Below are positions 27,315 to 36,939 of a stretch of DNA of 49,334 nt, in pieces; position 1 is the first letter of the stretch; every line of letters begins with the position of its first letter. The notes beneath the pieces were generated by a model. It searched no databases. It saw nothing but the letters and a program-made list of their open reading frames with translations, and had not been told where the DNA came from. This DNA comes from a bacterium (GTDB lineage Bacteria; Cyanobacteriota; Vampirovibrionia; Gastranaerophilales; UBA9971). Position numbers and translations under genes: made by a program. Location of the stretch: assembly GCA_037147175.1 (NCBI GenBank), contig JBAWVS010000016.1, positions 1 through 49,334 on the forward strand, read 5' to 3'.

Positions 27315-28478
27315 TTAAATTTCTTCTTTAGAATATTTTTCGGGAATTATTTTTGAAGTTTTAGCACCTAAATCCCGTAATTTTTCTACCTGATTAATAA
27401 GATTTCCGCGACCGTCGAGTTTTTTTCTTGCGGATTCGAAGCTCTCAGAAGTTTTATCAAAGTAGGTTTTAATATTTTCAAGGTCACTGAGCAACCCGAC
27501 AAATTTATCGTAAAGTTTACCGCTTTCTTCAGCTATTTCAATTACGTTTTGCGTTTGTTTTTCGTGCTTCCAGAAAAGTTCTATAGTCTTAAGCGTTGTT
27601 AACAGGGTCGAAGGCCCAACGAGAAGTATTTTGTTACGCCATGCAAAGTCTATTATATCGCTGTCCTGCTGGAAAATTAAATTAAACGCGCCTTCCACAG
27701 GAATAAACATAAGCACGAAATCAGGTGTGTTAATATCTTTTATCTCTTGATAGAACTTACTTTTAAGGTTTTTAATATGGTCTTTTGTGGAATTTATAAA
27801 ATCTTTTAAGTTATTTTGATCATTTTTTTCATTATTATAAAATCTTTCGTAAGATAAAAGTGAAACTTTAGAGTCTATAATTAAATGCCTGCTGTTAGGC
27901 AAGTGAATTGTTACATCAGGTCTGAGAATTTTATTATCAGAATCCTTAAAAGTTTGCTGCAAAGTGTAATGATGATTTTCTAACAGCCCTGAGATTTCCA
28001 GCAGCCGGCTCAAAATAAATTCGCCCCAGTTTCCCTGAGTTTTTACCTGACCTTTGAGCGCATTTGTAAGATTATTAGCCTCCTGACAAATCTTTTGGTT
28101 ATTTTCGGCAAGCAGTTTTATATGAGTTTCAAGAGAAGTTATTTCTTTTGCTTCTTCCAGTCTTGTTAGTTCGATCTTTGTTTCAAACTCAATAAGCTTT
28201 TCCCTGAATGGTCTCAAGAGGTTAAAAATTTCTTCCTGATTTGTTTTAGAAAACTCACAGGAATTTTGTTTAAGAATTTTAGCGGCAATTTCTTCAAATT
28301 CCCTGCAAAATTTATCCTGCAACTCAGTTTCTCTGGTTAAAGAGCTTTCAAGTGTTTGCTTTTCGGCTTCCATATAGGTTATTTTGTTATTTAAAACGAT
28401 AAATTTCTTTATACCAAACAATAAGACAATTAAAATCCCTGAAAAAAGCCCTATTATAAAACTAATAAAATATTCCAT
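27315..28478 (-). CDS. rmuC: RmuC-family DNA recombination protein
   Basis: This 387-residue protein has an N-terminal transmembrane helix (about 5-25), a coiled coil (about 30-140), and the RmuC core nuclease-like domain (about 150-340: GNWGEFILSRLLEISGLLE, RPDVTIHLPNSRHLIIDSKVSL, DFVLMFIPVEGAFNLI, and FAWRNKILLVGPSTLL). RmuC limits inversions at short inverted repeats. The ID-SK motif is consistent with a PD-(D/E)xK-like site. It lies 26 nt downstream of mutL on the same strand, a DNA-repair pair. Confidence 0.93.
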   Translation of the reverse strand: MEYFISFIIGLFSGILIVLLFGIKKFIVLNNKITYMEAEKQTLESSLTRETELQDKFCREFEEIAAKILKQNSCEFSKTNQEEIFNLLRPFREKLIEFETKIELTRLEEAKEITSLETHIKLLAENNQKICQEANNLTNALKGQVKTQGNWGEFILSRLLEISGLLENHHYTLQQTFKDSDNKILRPDVTIHLPNSRHLIIDSKVSLLSYERFYNNEKNDQNNLKDFINSTKDHIKNLKSKFYQEIKDINTPDFVLMFIPVEGAFNLIFQQDSDIIDFAWRNKILLVGPSTLLTTLKTIELFWKHEKQTQNVIEIAEESGKLYDKFVGLLSDLENIKTYFDKTSESFESARKKLDGRGNLINQVEKLRDLGAKTSKIIPEKYSKEEI

Positions 28479-28504
28479 CGCCCGGACACCTTTTTTATCT
28501 TACT

Positions 28505-30379
28505 TTACTGAATTCTTCCAAAAAACTTTGCTATTTCTTTCATTGGAATTGTATGGCTGATTTTTCTGCCATGTGGGCAAGTTTTATTGAATTTTGTACC
28601 TATCCAGTTTATTATAAGCTCTTCCATCTGCCACAAAGACAGTTTTTCGCCTGCTTTTACCGCTGCCCTGCATGCAATTCTTTCCAGTATTTCGTTTTCT
28701 ATGTTTTCAGCATTTGTTTGGACGGATTCTACTAAATCAAAGATGATTTTTTCAGGATTTTTATCCGCCAGCATTTGGGGAATCCGTTTTAATCTTACGC
28801 CAAAATTAAGATTTACTTGTGTTTTAGTATCGACAGGTGCTTGCATCGCTATTGCATTATCGCTTAATGTTTTAGAAATCGGTTCAAACGGCACAAATTC
28901 AAGTTCAAAACCATATTTTGAAAGCAGTTCTAAATTGTCTTGAAGCATTAAAACTTGCTCTGTATCAGGCTCTACAACTTCAGAAGTTAATAAAAGCTGA
29001 GAATTTTGAGTTTTATTGTCTTTAAGTCTTTCATAAAGGTATCTTTCATGGGCTATGTGCTGGTCAATAACTTGCAATCCTTCTTCTGATTCGATAAGAA
29101 TATATGTATTATTGAGCTGACCAATAATTTTTGGCTTTAGAACAGAAATTTTTTCATTATTTTCATGGATTAATTCAATTTTGTTTTGATAGACTTCAGT
29201 ATTTTTAACAGGAATAGATATTTCTGTAATCTCATCATCTCTTAAGTCAGCAAATCTTGAAAAATCCACAACTTTTGAGTCATTATTCGAGAATTGTTCA
29301 GACATATGAGTTTGAAGTGTTGAAGCATCAAAGGGAAAATTTTCTTGTTGTTCCTGATGCACAATTCTTAAGCTGTTTAGCGATTGCTTGCCCTCAAGAG
29401 CTGACTTTATTGCCGAATAAACAAAATTAAAAATCAAATTAGGCTTTGTGTATTTGATTTCTCTTTTTGCGGGATGTACGTTTACATCAATTTCATTTGC
29501 CGGCATAATTATATTTAGCGAGGCAAAAGGGTATTTACCTGAGGGGATAAGGTCTTTCAATGCAGTATCTATAGCTTTTGATATGATAGAACACTTTACT
29601 GTTCTTCCATTTACAAAAATATAAACGGCTTTTTTGTTTGAGCGGGTGAAATTAGGATTGCTTATGTATCCATTAATCTTTAAATCGAACTGATTATCTT
29701 CAAAACTAACAGCAGAAAGCTCTTTTATAATGTCTTTTGAATAAATTTCACCTATTACTATAGCAAGATCTGAACTTCCTGTAGTCTTTATAATTGAATG
29801 TTTTTTATGTATGAGGTTAATAGCAACTTCAGGATGGGCAATAGCAATGTTCTGAAGAGTTTCTGTTATGTTAGCAAGCTCTGTTTGTTGCTGCTTAAGA
29901 AATTTAAGCCTTGCAGGAATATTATAGAATAAATCTTTAACATCCATGATTGTTCCGACAGCGCATCCTGTTTCTGAAATCTTAACTTCAGAATTTTGGC
30001 AATCTGCTTTTAACCCATGAGAATCTTCTGCAGTTCTTGTAATACAGGTAACTTTTGCGACAGAAATGATGCTTGCAAGCGCTTCACCACGAAACCCGAG
30101 TGTATTTATAGCCCACAAATCATTTTGATTTTTTATTTTGCTGGTCGCATGCCTTGAGAATGCCAGAATCAAATCATCTTTGTGTATGCCATATCCGTTA
30201 TCAGCAACTCTGATATCTCTAGAGCCGTTAGAGATTTCTATTTCAATTTTTTTCGCACCGGCATCTATGGAATTTTCGACAAGCTCTTTAACTACAGAAG
30301 CTGGTCTTTCTATGACTTCTCCGGCAGCAATCTGGTTTATTAGGTTTTCAGGAAGCAGTTTTATTCTTTTCATCATCAT
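28505..30379 (-). CDS. mutL: DNA mismatch repair protein MutL
   Basis: This is a roughly 624-residue MutL. The N-terminal GHKL ATPase has INQIAAGEVIERP, ELVENSIDAGA, VADNGYGI and GFRGEALASI. The C-terminal domain carries the endonuclease motif as DQHIAHERYLYE (consensus DQHA-x2-E-x4-E, with Ile for the first Ala) and a late CPHGRK. It is therefore of the latent-endonuclease type found in bacteria without MutH. Three tandem ATGs occur at 30379, 30376 and 30373; an upstream TTG (30403) has no support. It is followed by rmuC. Confidence 0.96.
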   Translation of the reverse strand: MMMKRIKLLPENLINQIAAGEVIERPASVVKELVENSIDAGAKKIEIEISNGSRDIRVADNGYGIHKDDLILAFSRHATSKIKNQNDLWAINTLGFRGEALASIISVAKVTCITRTAEDSHGLKADCQNSEVKISETGCAVGTIMDVKDLFYNIPARLKFLKQQQTELANITETLQNIAIAHPEVAINLIHKKHSIIKTTGSSDLAIVIGEIYSKDIIKELSAVSFEDNQFDLKINGYISNPNFTRSNKKAVYIFVNGRTVKCSIISKAIDTALKDLIPSGKYPFASLNIIMPANEIDVNVHPAKREIKYTKPNLIFNFVYSAIKSALEGKQSLNSLRIVHQEQQENFPFDASTLQTHMSEQFSNNDSKVVDFSRFADLRDDEITEISIPVKNTEVYQNKIELIHENNEKISVLKPKIIGQLNNTYILIESEEGLQVIDQHIAHERYLYERLKDNKTQNSQLLLTSEVVEPDTEQVLMLQDNLELLSKYGFELEFVPFEPISKTLSDNAIAMQAPVDTKTQVNLNFGVRLKRIPQMLADKNPEKIIFDLVESVQTNAENIENEILERIACRAAVKAGEKLSLWQMEELIINWIGTKFNKTCPHGRKISHTIPMKEIAKFFGRIQ

Positions 30380-30481
30380 CGCACTTGTTATAAAACGCTT
30401 CAATTATAACATTTATATATTTTTAAAAGTTTTAATATTTATTAAGTCTTTATTTAAATCGAATTGCTAAATCGCCCAAAT

Positions 30482-30566
30482 TGTCATTGCGAGCAAAGCG
30501 AAGCAATCTATAAAAAATAAAATGGATTGCTTCGTCGAGTCAAAAGCCTCTCCTCGCAATGACGCG
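30482..30566. repeat. Palindromic interspersed repeat, copy A (GAGCAAAGCGAA loop)
   Basis: The left half GTCATTGCGAG...GAAGCAATC (30483-30508) is the inverse complement of the right half GGATTGCTTCG...CTCGCAATGAC. Inside the left half a smaller stem ATTGC/GCAAT closes the loop GAGCAAAGCGAA. Copies B and C share the loop with different stems. It lies between mutL and rpoD. Confidence 0.8.
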
Positions 30567-30593
30567 TAAATTTAATTAGCAACCAGCGTTATT

Positions 30594-30660
30594 TAGAAGC
30601 TGTCTTGTTAAAATAAAAATCGCCTTGTCAAGCGAGCAATTTTTACAAAATAGGCTCTTA
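30594..30660. repeat. Short copy of the MITE-like element (AGCTGTCTTGTTAAAA ends)
   Basis: It starts AGAAGCTGTCTTGTTAAAA and ends AAAATAGGCTCT, the same termini as the 130-bp copies at 44806 and 48551, with an internal deletion. It abuts the rpoD stop codon, and its internal AAAAATCGC/GCAATTTTT dyad could terminate rpoD transcription. Confidence 0.7.
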
Positions 30661-31701
30661 TAGTTCTTCGCCAATGTAATTTTTCAGGCTTTTTACGCCT
30701 CTATTATTTCTGCAAAGTCTTTTCAGTTTACTTATAGCCCTATTTTCAATCTGTCGAATTCTTTCTCTTGATACTCCGTATCTTGTACCGATTTCTTCAA
30801 GAGTTTTTTTGTTTCCATCATCATTAAGCCCGAATCTCATTATCAAAACATCTCTTTCTTTTGGGCTGAGCTGGTCAAGGATTTTCTTGATTTCGGAAAA
30901 TAAATTTTCTTGAATTACCTTTGTATCAGGAGAAGTAGAGCTGTTATCTATTAAAAAATCACCAATTCTTGTTGATTCTTCTTTTTTATTAAGTGGTGTT
31001 TCAAGACTTATTGTTGATTGAGCAGATTTCATAACCGCTCTTAATTTTGACAACGGAATATCGAGCCTTTCAGCTATTTCTTCTTTTGAGGGCTTTCTGT
31101 TTAATTCATTTGTCAGATCGTATGTAGCTTTTTTAATTTTTCCGATGGTTTCTATCATGTGGACAGGAAGTCTTATAGTTCTTGATTTATCGGCTATGCC
31201 GCGAGTAATAGCTTGCTGTATCCACCAGGTTGCATACGTACTAAACTTATATCCTTTTGTGTAATCAAATTTTTCGGCAGCTTTGATTAATCCCATATTT
31301 CCTTCCTGAATTAAATCAAGAAACGAAAGTCCTCTGCCTATATATTTTTTTGCAATACTGACAACTAAACGCAGATTTGCGTTAACAAGTTCTTCTTTAG
31401 CTTTTTTGCAGTGATTTTCTTTTATTTGTTTAGCGACTTCAAATTCCTGATCAGGAGATAAAAGTGAAATTCTTCCAATTTGTTGAAGATAAATTTTTAC
31501 GGCATCGTCAGAACTTGTTGTTTCTTTTTCAACTACAACTTCAGGCTCTTCTTCTTCCGGTATCTCAAAATCCTCGGCATCATCTTCAAAAGAAGCCTCT
31601 TCTGATTCTTCATCGAATATATCATCCTGTTTTTTAAAAGATTTAGATTTCATTTTAACCGGTAAATCCTCTATATTTTTTCTACTTTTAGCTGCATCCA
31701 T
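30658..31701 (-). CDS. rpoD: Principal sigma-70 factor (RpoD/SigA)
   Basis: This is a 347-residue sigma factor. An acidic N-terminal stretch (about 20-65, Glu/Asp-rich) is followed by region 1.2 ([20 protein letters not shown]), region 2 ([20 protein letters not shown], then [12 protein letters not shown]), region 3 ([16 protein letters not shown]) and region 4 with [14 protein letters not shown]. The size and region 1.2 resemble cyanobacterial and plastid sigma factors, with no long non-conserved region. AAGGGG precedes the ATG. It is a single-gene unit whose 3' end touches a MITE-like repeat. Confidence 0.95.
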   Translation of the reverse strand: MDAAKSRKNIEDLPVKMKSKSFKKQDDIFDEESEEASFEDDAEDFEIPEEEEPEVVVEKETTSSDDAVKIYLQQIGRISLLSPDQEFEVAKQIKENHCKKAKEELVNANLRLVVSIAKKYIGRGLSFLDLIQEGNMGLIKAAEKFDYTKGYKFSTYATWWIQQAITRGIADKSRTIRLPVHMIETIGKIKKATYDLTNELNRKPSKEEIAERLDIPLSKLRAVMKSAQSTISLETPLNKKEESTRIGDFLIDNSSTSPDTKVIQENLFSEIKKILDQLSPKERDVLIMRFGLNDDGNKKTLEEIGTRYGVSRERIRQIENRAISKLKRLCRNNRGVKSLKNYIGEEL

Positions 31702-31837
31702 TAATATTTCCCCTTAAATTATTTTATTACAAATTTCATTTTTACGATACATCCGTTAACTCAAATTTCATCCATATCGTTGATTTAATTTGAAACTTGT
31801 ACAATTAACAATTTTAATTGTTGCGTATATCATTCAA

Positions 31838-32590
31838 TCAATTAATTTTTTTTAATATTCTCTGCCTGACTATTTCATAAATTAATATACTCGCAGCATT
31901 AGCTACATTCAAAGAATTAATATTATCGGACATCGGTATTTTAACCAGCATGTCACAGTTCTTAGTTACTAAAGAACTAATTCCCTGATTTTCACCACCT
32001 AGAACAAGTGCGCAGTTCATGTCATATTTTTGGTTGAAATAATAAGTCTGCGCAGAACCTTCTGCTCCGATTATCCAGAAATTGTTTTCTTTTAAGGTTT
32101 CTATCGTGGTATTTAAGTTACTGACTTGAATTATAGGAACTTTTTCTACTGTACCCGCGCTTGATTTTTCAACTGTAGATGTTATTTGGCTTGAATGTCT
32201 TTTTGGGATAATTAGTCCGTCAACACTTGCCGCCGCAGCTGTTCTTATTATTGATCCTAAATTATGCGGATCTTCTACTTTATCTAAAATTATTAGCAAA
32301 GCGTCATTTTTATCTTTTAATTTCGGCAACAAATCTTCTAGTTCTGTATATTCTACGGGAGAAACGGAAGCAGCTATTCCCTGATGAACTCCGTCTGCAA
32401 GCTTATCCATTTTTTCTCTGGGGACATCCTGAACATTTATTTTGTTTTGCCTTGCAAGTTTAAGAATATTTTTAATTTTTGAATCAAATTTTACACCTAT
32501 TACAAGATAAATTTTATTTATTCTCTTTGGATTTACTTCCAAAAGCCCTTCTACAGGATTTTTTCCGTATACAATTTCTTTTTCGTCCAT
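31838..32590 (-). CDS. rlmB: 23S rRNA 2'-O-methyltransferase, RlmB/TrmH (SpoU) family
   Basis: This 250-residue SPOUT methyltransferase has an N-terminal L30e-like substrate domain (YGKNPVEGLLEVNPKRINKI) and the knotted SpoU domain with KVEDPHNLGSIIRTAAA, CALVLGGENQGIS and IPMSDNINSLNVANAASILIYE. By homology it methylates the ribose of G2251 in 23S rRNA; the exact nucleotide is inferred. AAGGAAG precedes the ATG. It is divergent from aroH across a 76-nt promoter region. Confidence 0.92.
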   Translation of the reverse strand: MDEKEIVYGKNPVEGLLEVNPKRINKIYLVIGVKFDSKIKNILKLARQNKINVQDVPREKMDKLADGVHQGIAASVSPVEYTELEDLLPKLKDKNDALLIILDKVEDPHNLGSIIRTAAAASVDGLIIPKRHSSQITSTVEKSSAGTVEKVPIIQVSNLNTTIETLKENNFWIIGAEGSAQTYYFNQKYDMNCALVLGGENQGISSLVTKNCDMLVKIPMSDNINSLNVANAASILIYEIVRQRILKKIN

Positions 32591-32666
32591 TATTTCTTCC
32601 TTGTTTTAAAAAATTTTATTAATAAGTATAATTAAAACATAAGATAATGAATCAAAGGGAAAATAT

Positions 32667-33044
32667 ATGCAAAATATACTTGTTTCTAGAGCAGTCAGAG
32701 GCGCAACAACAGTAGAAAATAACATGGCAGAAGAAATTTATCTTGCTACAGTCGAATTGCTAAAAAAAATGATTGAAAATAACTCTATTGATTCTAACGA
32801 AATAGTAAATGTGATTTTTACTTTGACGCATGACCTTGATGCAGCGTTTCCGGCTAAGGCGGCACGTGTTCATCTTGGCTGGGATAATGTTCCTATGATT
32901 TGCACACAGGAAATCCCCGTCCCTGACAGCTTAAAAAATTGCATCAGGGTGCTTATAACTTTTAATACATCAAAACCTAAAAATGAAATCCGTCATATTT
33001 ACCTGAGAGATGCCCAATCCCTCAGACCTGATCTGATAAAGTAA
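32667..33044 (+). CDS. aroH: Monofunctional chorismate mutase, AroH type
   Basis: This is a 125-residue AroH-class (trimeric alpha/beta barrel) chorismate mutase, which converts chorismate to prephenate for Phe and Tyr. Recognisable residues: RAVRGATTVENN at the N-terminus (active-site Arg), FTLTHDLDAAFPAKAAR, and the C-terminal IRHIYLRDAQSLRPDL with another active-site Arg. AAAGGG precedes the ATG. It stands alone, divergent from rlmB. Confidence 0.95.
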   Translation: MQNILVSRAVRGATTVENNMAEEIYLATVELLKKMIENNSIDSNEIVNVIFTLTHDLDAAFPAKAARVHLGWDNVPMICTQEIPVPDSLKNCIRVLITFNTSKPKNEIRHIYLRDAQSLRPDLIK

Positions 33045-33234
33045 GCGATACTGCTTTTTTCTAATCATATACCCTCTTTTGCATATTAAGAAATATTAAA
33101 ACGAATTTCGCCTTTAGAGAAGAGGCTTTTGATAAAATCATAAAGTTTTTTCTAGTCTTTAATGTTAATTAATTTTTTTACCATTTTTATAAATATTGTT
33201 AGTTTAATAAATAATTATAATGAAAGGATAATTA

Positions 33235-34614
33235 ATGAAAATACAAGATAATAATTTTGTTTATTCAAATACAAGAACTAAGCTATCTTTTAAAGGGCTA
33301 AAAAACGCATCATCACTTATAAATTCTGCACGAATGACGGATCAGTTCATAAAAATGGCTAAAATTGATACCGGCTCAAATGAAGTAAAAGCAGAAAATG
33401 GTCAAATTCCAAGCACACCTTGCCAAATAGAATTTGCTAATAAACTGGCAACTGAGCTTAGACAAATGGGTTTAACAGAAGTAGAAGTTGATAAACACGG
33501 TATACTTACCGCAACTTTGCAAAGTAACATTAAAAACAGCAAAAATCTGCCTGTCATAGGGCTTATTGCACATATTGATACAAATGAAGACGTCCCTACA
33601 GGACCTGTAAACCCTAAAATTCACAAAAATTATCAAAACGGTAATATTTTACTTGAAAATGGAGTTAAAATTACAGAAAATGAATTAAAAATTCATAAAG
33701 GGGAAGATATTATAACTTCAGACGGAAAAACATTGTTAGGATCTGACGATAAGTCAGGCATAGCAGAAATAATTGAAATTTTAAATGTTTATAAAGAAAA
33801 TCCTGAAATAAAACATACTAAAATCAGAATTGCATTCACACCTGATGAAGAGACAGGAATGGGCGCAGACAAATTTGATATTAAAAAATTTGGTGCAGAT
33901 GTAGCTTATACTATAGATGGTGGAAAACCCGAAGAAATAGAGTCAGAAACATTTAATGCTTACAATCCTGAAATAAAAATAACAGGTAAAAATGTTCACC
34001 CCGGTTATGCCCACGGAATCATGATCAACGCTTTAAAAATAGCAGCAAAATTCATAACCAAATTACCAGAAGATGAAGCGCCTGAAACAACAAAAGGAAG
34101 AGAAGGATTTTTTCATGCTTTTGATATTAATGGCAATGAAGAAAGTACAACTATAAAAATGCTTGTAAGGGATTTCGATGGAAAAAAAGCTGAGGAACGC
34201 GTGAAATTTGTTGAAAGTTTAGCCAAACAGCTTGAAAAAGAAAACCCGCAAAGTTCAATTACAGTTAAACCGAATTATAAATATGGAAACATGAAACAAA
34301 AGCTTGAAGAATTGCCTGAAGTTATTACATTTGCTAAAGAAGCAATTCAAAACAACGGATTAATTCCTGAAGAACTTCCTATAAGAGGAGGAACTGACGG
34401 TTCCAACCTTACATTAAGAGGTTTGTTAACACCCAATCTTGGGGCTGGCATGAATAATATACATTCAAAAAATGAATTTGTAACTATTCAAGATATGTCA
34501 AAATGTGCTGCAAATATTCTTAATATTGTAGACGTTTGGACTAATAAAGCACTTTCCAATGAAGGCGGAATAGTTGACAAAATTAATCAAAGAAGAACTT
34601 TAAACATAGAGTAA
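33235..34614 (+). CDS. pepT: Peptidase T (tripeptide aminopeptidase) with an unusual N-terminal extension
   Basis: This 459-residue M20B zinc peptidase removes the N-terminal residue of tripeptides. Metal ligands and catalytic residues are in place: HIDTNED (His-x-Asp), LLGSDDKSG, FTPDEETGMG, YTIDGGKPEE and NNIHSKNEF. The conserved domain begins only near residue 38 (QFIKMAKIDTGS). The first 35 residues, containing TKLSFKGLKNASS, are extra compared with typical PepT. AAGGA lies before the ATG, so the extension is real. A similar N-terminal LSFG motif occurs in the two paralogues at the end of the window. Confidence 0.93.
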   Translation: MKIQDNNFVYSNTRTKLSFKGLKNASSLINSARMTDQFIKMAKIDTGSNEVKAENGQIPSTPCQIEFANKLATELRQMGLTEVEVDKHGILTATLQSNIKNSKNLPVIGLIAHIDTNEDVPTGPVNPKIHKNYQNGNILLENGVKITENELKIHKGEDIITSDGKTLLGSDDKSGIAEIIEILNVYKENPEIKHTKIRIAFTPDEETGMGADKFDIKKFGADVAYTIDGGKPEEIESETFNAYNPEIKITGKNVHPGYAHGIMINALKIAAKFITKLPEDEAPETTKGREGFFHAFDINGNEESTTIKMLVRDFDGKKAEERVKFVESLAKQLEKENPQSSITVKPNYKYGNMKQKLEELPEVITFAKEAIQNNGLIPEELPIRGGTDGSNLTLRGLLTPNLGAGMNNIHSKNEFVTIQDMSKCAANILNIVDVWTNKALSNEGGIVDKINQRRTLNIE

Positions 34615-34615
34615 C

Positions 34616-35512
34616 TTATTGCACTGAGTCTAAAAACTCTTTTACTTCTTTAAAAAACCATTCGCTTTCGTGGTGGCTTCCTGTCTCAGAAATAAACAGC
34701 TTTGCTTTGGGGTTTAATATAGCCAGTTTATAAGACATTTCTACAGGAACTGTTTCATCATTTTTTGAACCGCCTATTAATAATGGCGATTTGATTTTAC
34801 AAATTTTCTTATCCGTAGAAAATTTTGTGATTAACGGAACATATTTTACAAATTTTGTTGATAAAGCACACCAGAACCCGAGTTTACTTTCTAAAATAGA
34901 AGTACTGGTTAGATGAATTGCTTCATCTCTTAGATTTGTAAACGTACTTTCAAGTATTATACCTTTAAATTTATCTCTTGATGCGATATCCGCAACTATT
35001 GCACCACCCATAGAGCGTCCCCAGAGAATTATATTATCTCTTTTTACATTTTCATTATTTACAAGATAATTTATAGACGACTCAAGATCGATATATAGCC
35101 CTTGCTCATAAGGCACGCCTTCGCTTTTGCCGTGCCCCCTGTAATCAATCATAAATATTCCATAACCGTTATTAGACAAAAATTGCGCTACATTTTGCCA
35201 CTCACTCAAGTTTTCTCCCTGTCCATGACAATAAACAATGGTAGATTTATTATCTTTAGCCTTGATATACCAACCGTTTAGCTTAATGCCGTCTCTGCTG
35301 TAAAAATAAGTATCCTGTACAGGCTTGTCAATATTAATTCTTACTTGCGCAAAGTCTTTATCAATAGGGTAGAAAATCAGCTTATCTTCCATTCCTGAAA
35401 AAAACAGGCTGCTCACAAAGATATTCGCCCCTAATGCCGAGCTTAACAGGCATGTTACAACCTGACCCGGATTTTTTTTTGTGAACAATTTCGCTATTTT
35501 AGAAAAAAACAT
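34616..35512 (-). CDS. Alpha/beta hydrolase with N-terminal membrane segment
   Basis: This is a 298-residue serine hydrolase of the BEM46/ABHD13-like group. An N-terminal hydrophobic stretch (about 18-42) suggests an anchor or signal sequence. The fold follows: oxyanion region YCHGQGENLSEW, DYRGHGKSEG, nucleophile elbow GRSMGG, acid in GSKNDETVP, and His in GSHHESEW. The substrate is unknown. It is convergent with pepT; the two stop codons are adjacent. Confidence 0.87.
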   Translation of the reverse strand: MFFSKIAKLFTKKNPGQVVTCLLSSALGANIFVSSLFFSGMEDKLIFYPIDKDFAQVRINIDKPVQDTYFYSRDGIKLNGWYIKAKDNKSTIVYCHGQGENLSEWQNVAQFLSNNGYGIFMIDYRGHGKSEGVPYEQGLYIDLESSINYLVNNENVKRDNIILWGRSMGGAIVADIASRDKFKGIILESTFTNLRDEAIHLTSTSILESKLGFWCALSTKFVKYVPLITKFSTDKKICKIKSPLLIGGSKNDETVPVEMSYKLAILNPKAKLFISETGSHHESEWFFKEVKEFLDSVQ

Positions 35513-35575
35513 TTACATACCCCGAACCTTCATAAAATTATTTATTATTAGTAGCATTTTATACTTTCTAATACT

Positions 35576-35609
35576 AAAAAGACAAATCAAGCGATTGATT
35601 CGTCTTTTT
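35576..35609. terminator. Strong bidirectional hairpin terminator
   Basis: AAAAAGAC (35576-35583) and GTCTTTTT (35602-35609) pair, with an inner AATCA/TGATT extension across one mismatch. A and T runs on both sides make it usable in either direction. It is placed to end nagA-strand transcripts before the hydrolase gene. Confidence 0.65.
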
Positions 35610-35625
35610 AGATAAATTCAGCTAT

Positions 35626-35656
35626 TGTCATGTTGAGCAAAGCGAAACATCTGTCC
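35626..35656. repeat. Interspersed hairpin repeat, copy B
   Basis: TGTCATGTTGAGCAAAGCG followed by AAACATCTGTCC. The stem ATGTT/AACAT closes the constant loop GAGCAAAGCGA. I saw no clear right half of the larger palindrome here, so this copy is partial. Confidence 0.65.
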
Positions 35657-35766
35657 CTTTTGGGTTTTAAGCTTAGATGCTTTTTGGCTGTTTCTTAAGA
35701 CTAAATCACACAAAATAAAAATCGCAGTATTTAGGTGGATTTGGACTATCCGGCAATTCACGCTAA

Positions 35767-36921
35767 TTAATATGCAATATTACCGCTGATAATAGTTTGT
35801 TTAACCTGAAAATTCTCGTCCCACAAAACCAAATCCGCATCAAATCCCTTATCGATAAAGCCCTTAGTGGTCAAACCTAAGTTATTTGCAGGATTTAGAG
35901 AAGAAAACATTAAGAAATCTGAAAAACTTATTTTATCTTGGTTTTTCCTGAAATTATCGTCTAAAAACGCCAGACTTCCTGCGAAAGTTCCTTTTTCATT
36001 AACTGCTTTTTCATTTTTCCGATAAATTTTTTGTCCGCCGAATATTATATGGTCTTCCGCATTTTTATTTAAGGGCAACGAGTCGCTTATAAAAATAATT
36101 TTCGATTTTGGTTTTGTCCTCAGGATTAAATCTAAAATTATAGGGTGAAGATGCTCATTATCAGCTATTACTTCTGCATAAATTTCATCGTTAACCAGTG
36201 TTTCGCCAATAATGCCCGGATTTCTGTGATGAAGCTGCGGCATTGCGTTAAATAAATGCGTAACTTGCTTTAATCCAATACCTGCCGCTGTTTTTAACTC
36301 TTCATGAGTTGCTCTTGAATGTCCCGCTGAAGGAATTATATCTTTTTTCAGTAAATATTTTGTAAACTCCATATTTTTGTCCAGTTCAGGAGCAAAAGAA
36401 ACTATTTTTATATAATCGTTTTCAAATTTCTCAAAGTTCTTTATATTTGGCTCAAGTATATAGTTATCAGGGTGAATCCCTTTAAAATCAGGGTTAAGGA
36501 ATGGTCCTTCAAGATGAATCCCGATTATCTTCGCGGAATTTTCAGGTTGCGTTTCTATTGCTGCTGAAATTTCTTTTATTTGACGCTTAATATTTTCCTC
36601 AGAATCGGTCATTATTGTTGCAACAAGAGAAGTTACTCCATATTCAGGCATCTTTTTAGTCAGATATAATATTTCTTCAGCTTTTGCATTATTAAAATCA
36701 ATCCCATAACCGCCATGAATGTGCTGATCTACAAGTCCTGGGGTAATAGTTAATTCATTTGCGTCAATAAATTCAACTTCATCAAAATCTTTAGCAATTT
36801 CAAAGTCATAAGACGATGAAATATCAATAATTTTGCTTTTATAAACGGCAATATTTCCAATTATTTTTGGGCAATCAGGATTTTGAATAAAACCATTTTT
36901 TATAATTGTTAATTTTTTCAT
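35767..36921 (-). CDS. nagA: N-acetylglucosamine-6-phosphate deacetylase
   Basis: This 384-residue amidohydrolase makes glucosamine-6-P and acetate in amino-sugar and cell-wall recycling. Motifs: PGLVDQHIHGGYGIDF (metal-binding H-x-H), HLEGPFLNPDFKGIH with the Glu ligand, SAGHSRAT and VTHLFNAMPQLHHRNPG (His ligands), and FISDSLPL with the catalytic Asp. The family usually has SDA; here it is SDSLPL. The length is normal. It is the last gene of the minus-strand run, 18 nt after the O-methyltransferase gene. Confidence 0.94.
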   Translation of the reverse strand: MKKLTIIKNGFIQNPDCPKIIGNIAVYKSKIIDISSSYDFEIAKDFDEVEFIDANELTITPGLVDQHIHGGYGIDFNNAKAEEILYLTKKMPEYGVTSLVATIMTDSEENIKRQIKEISAAIETQPENSAKIIGIHLEGPFLNPDFKGIHPDNYILEPNIKNFEKFENDYIKIVSFAPELDKNMEFTKYLLKKDIIPSAGHSRATHEELKTAAGIGLKQVTHLFNAMPQLHHRNPGIIGETLVNDEIYAEVIADNEHLHPIILDLILRTKPKSKIIFISDSLPLNKNAEDHIIFGGQKIYRKNEKAVNEKGTFAGSLAFLDDNFRKNQDKISFSDFLMFSSLNPANNLGLTTKGFIDKGFDADLVLWDENFQVKQTIISGNIAY

Positions 36922-36939
36922 AATTCACCGTGCTTGAAT

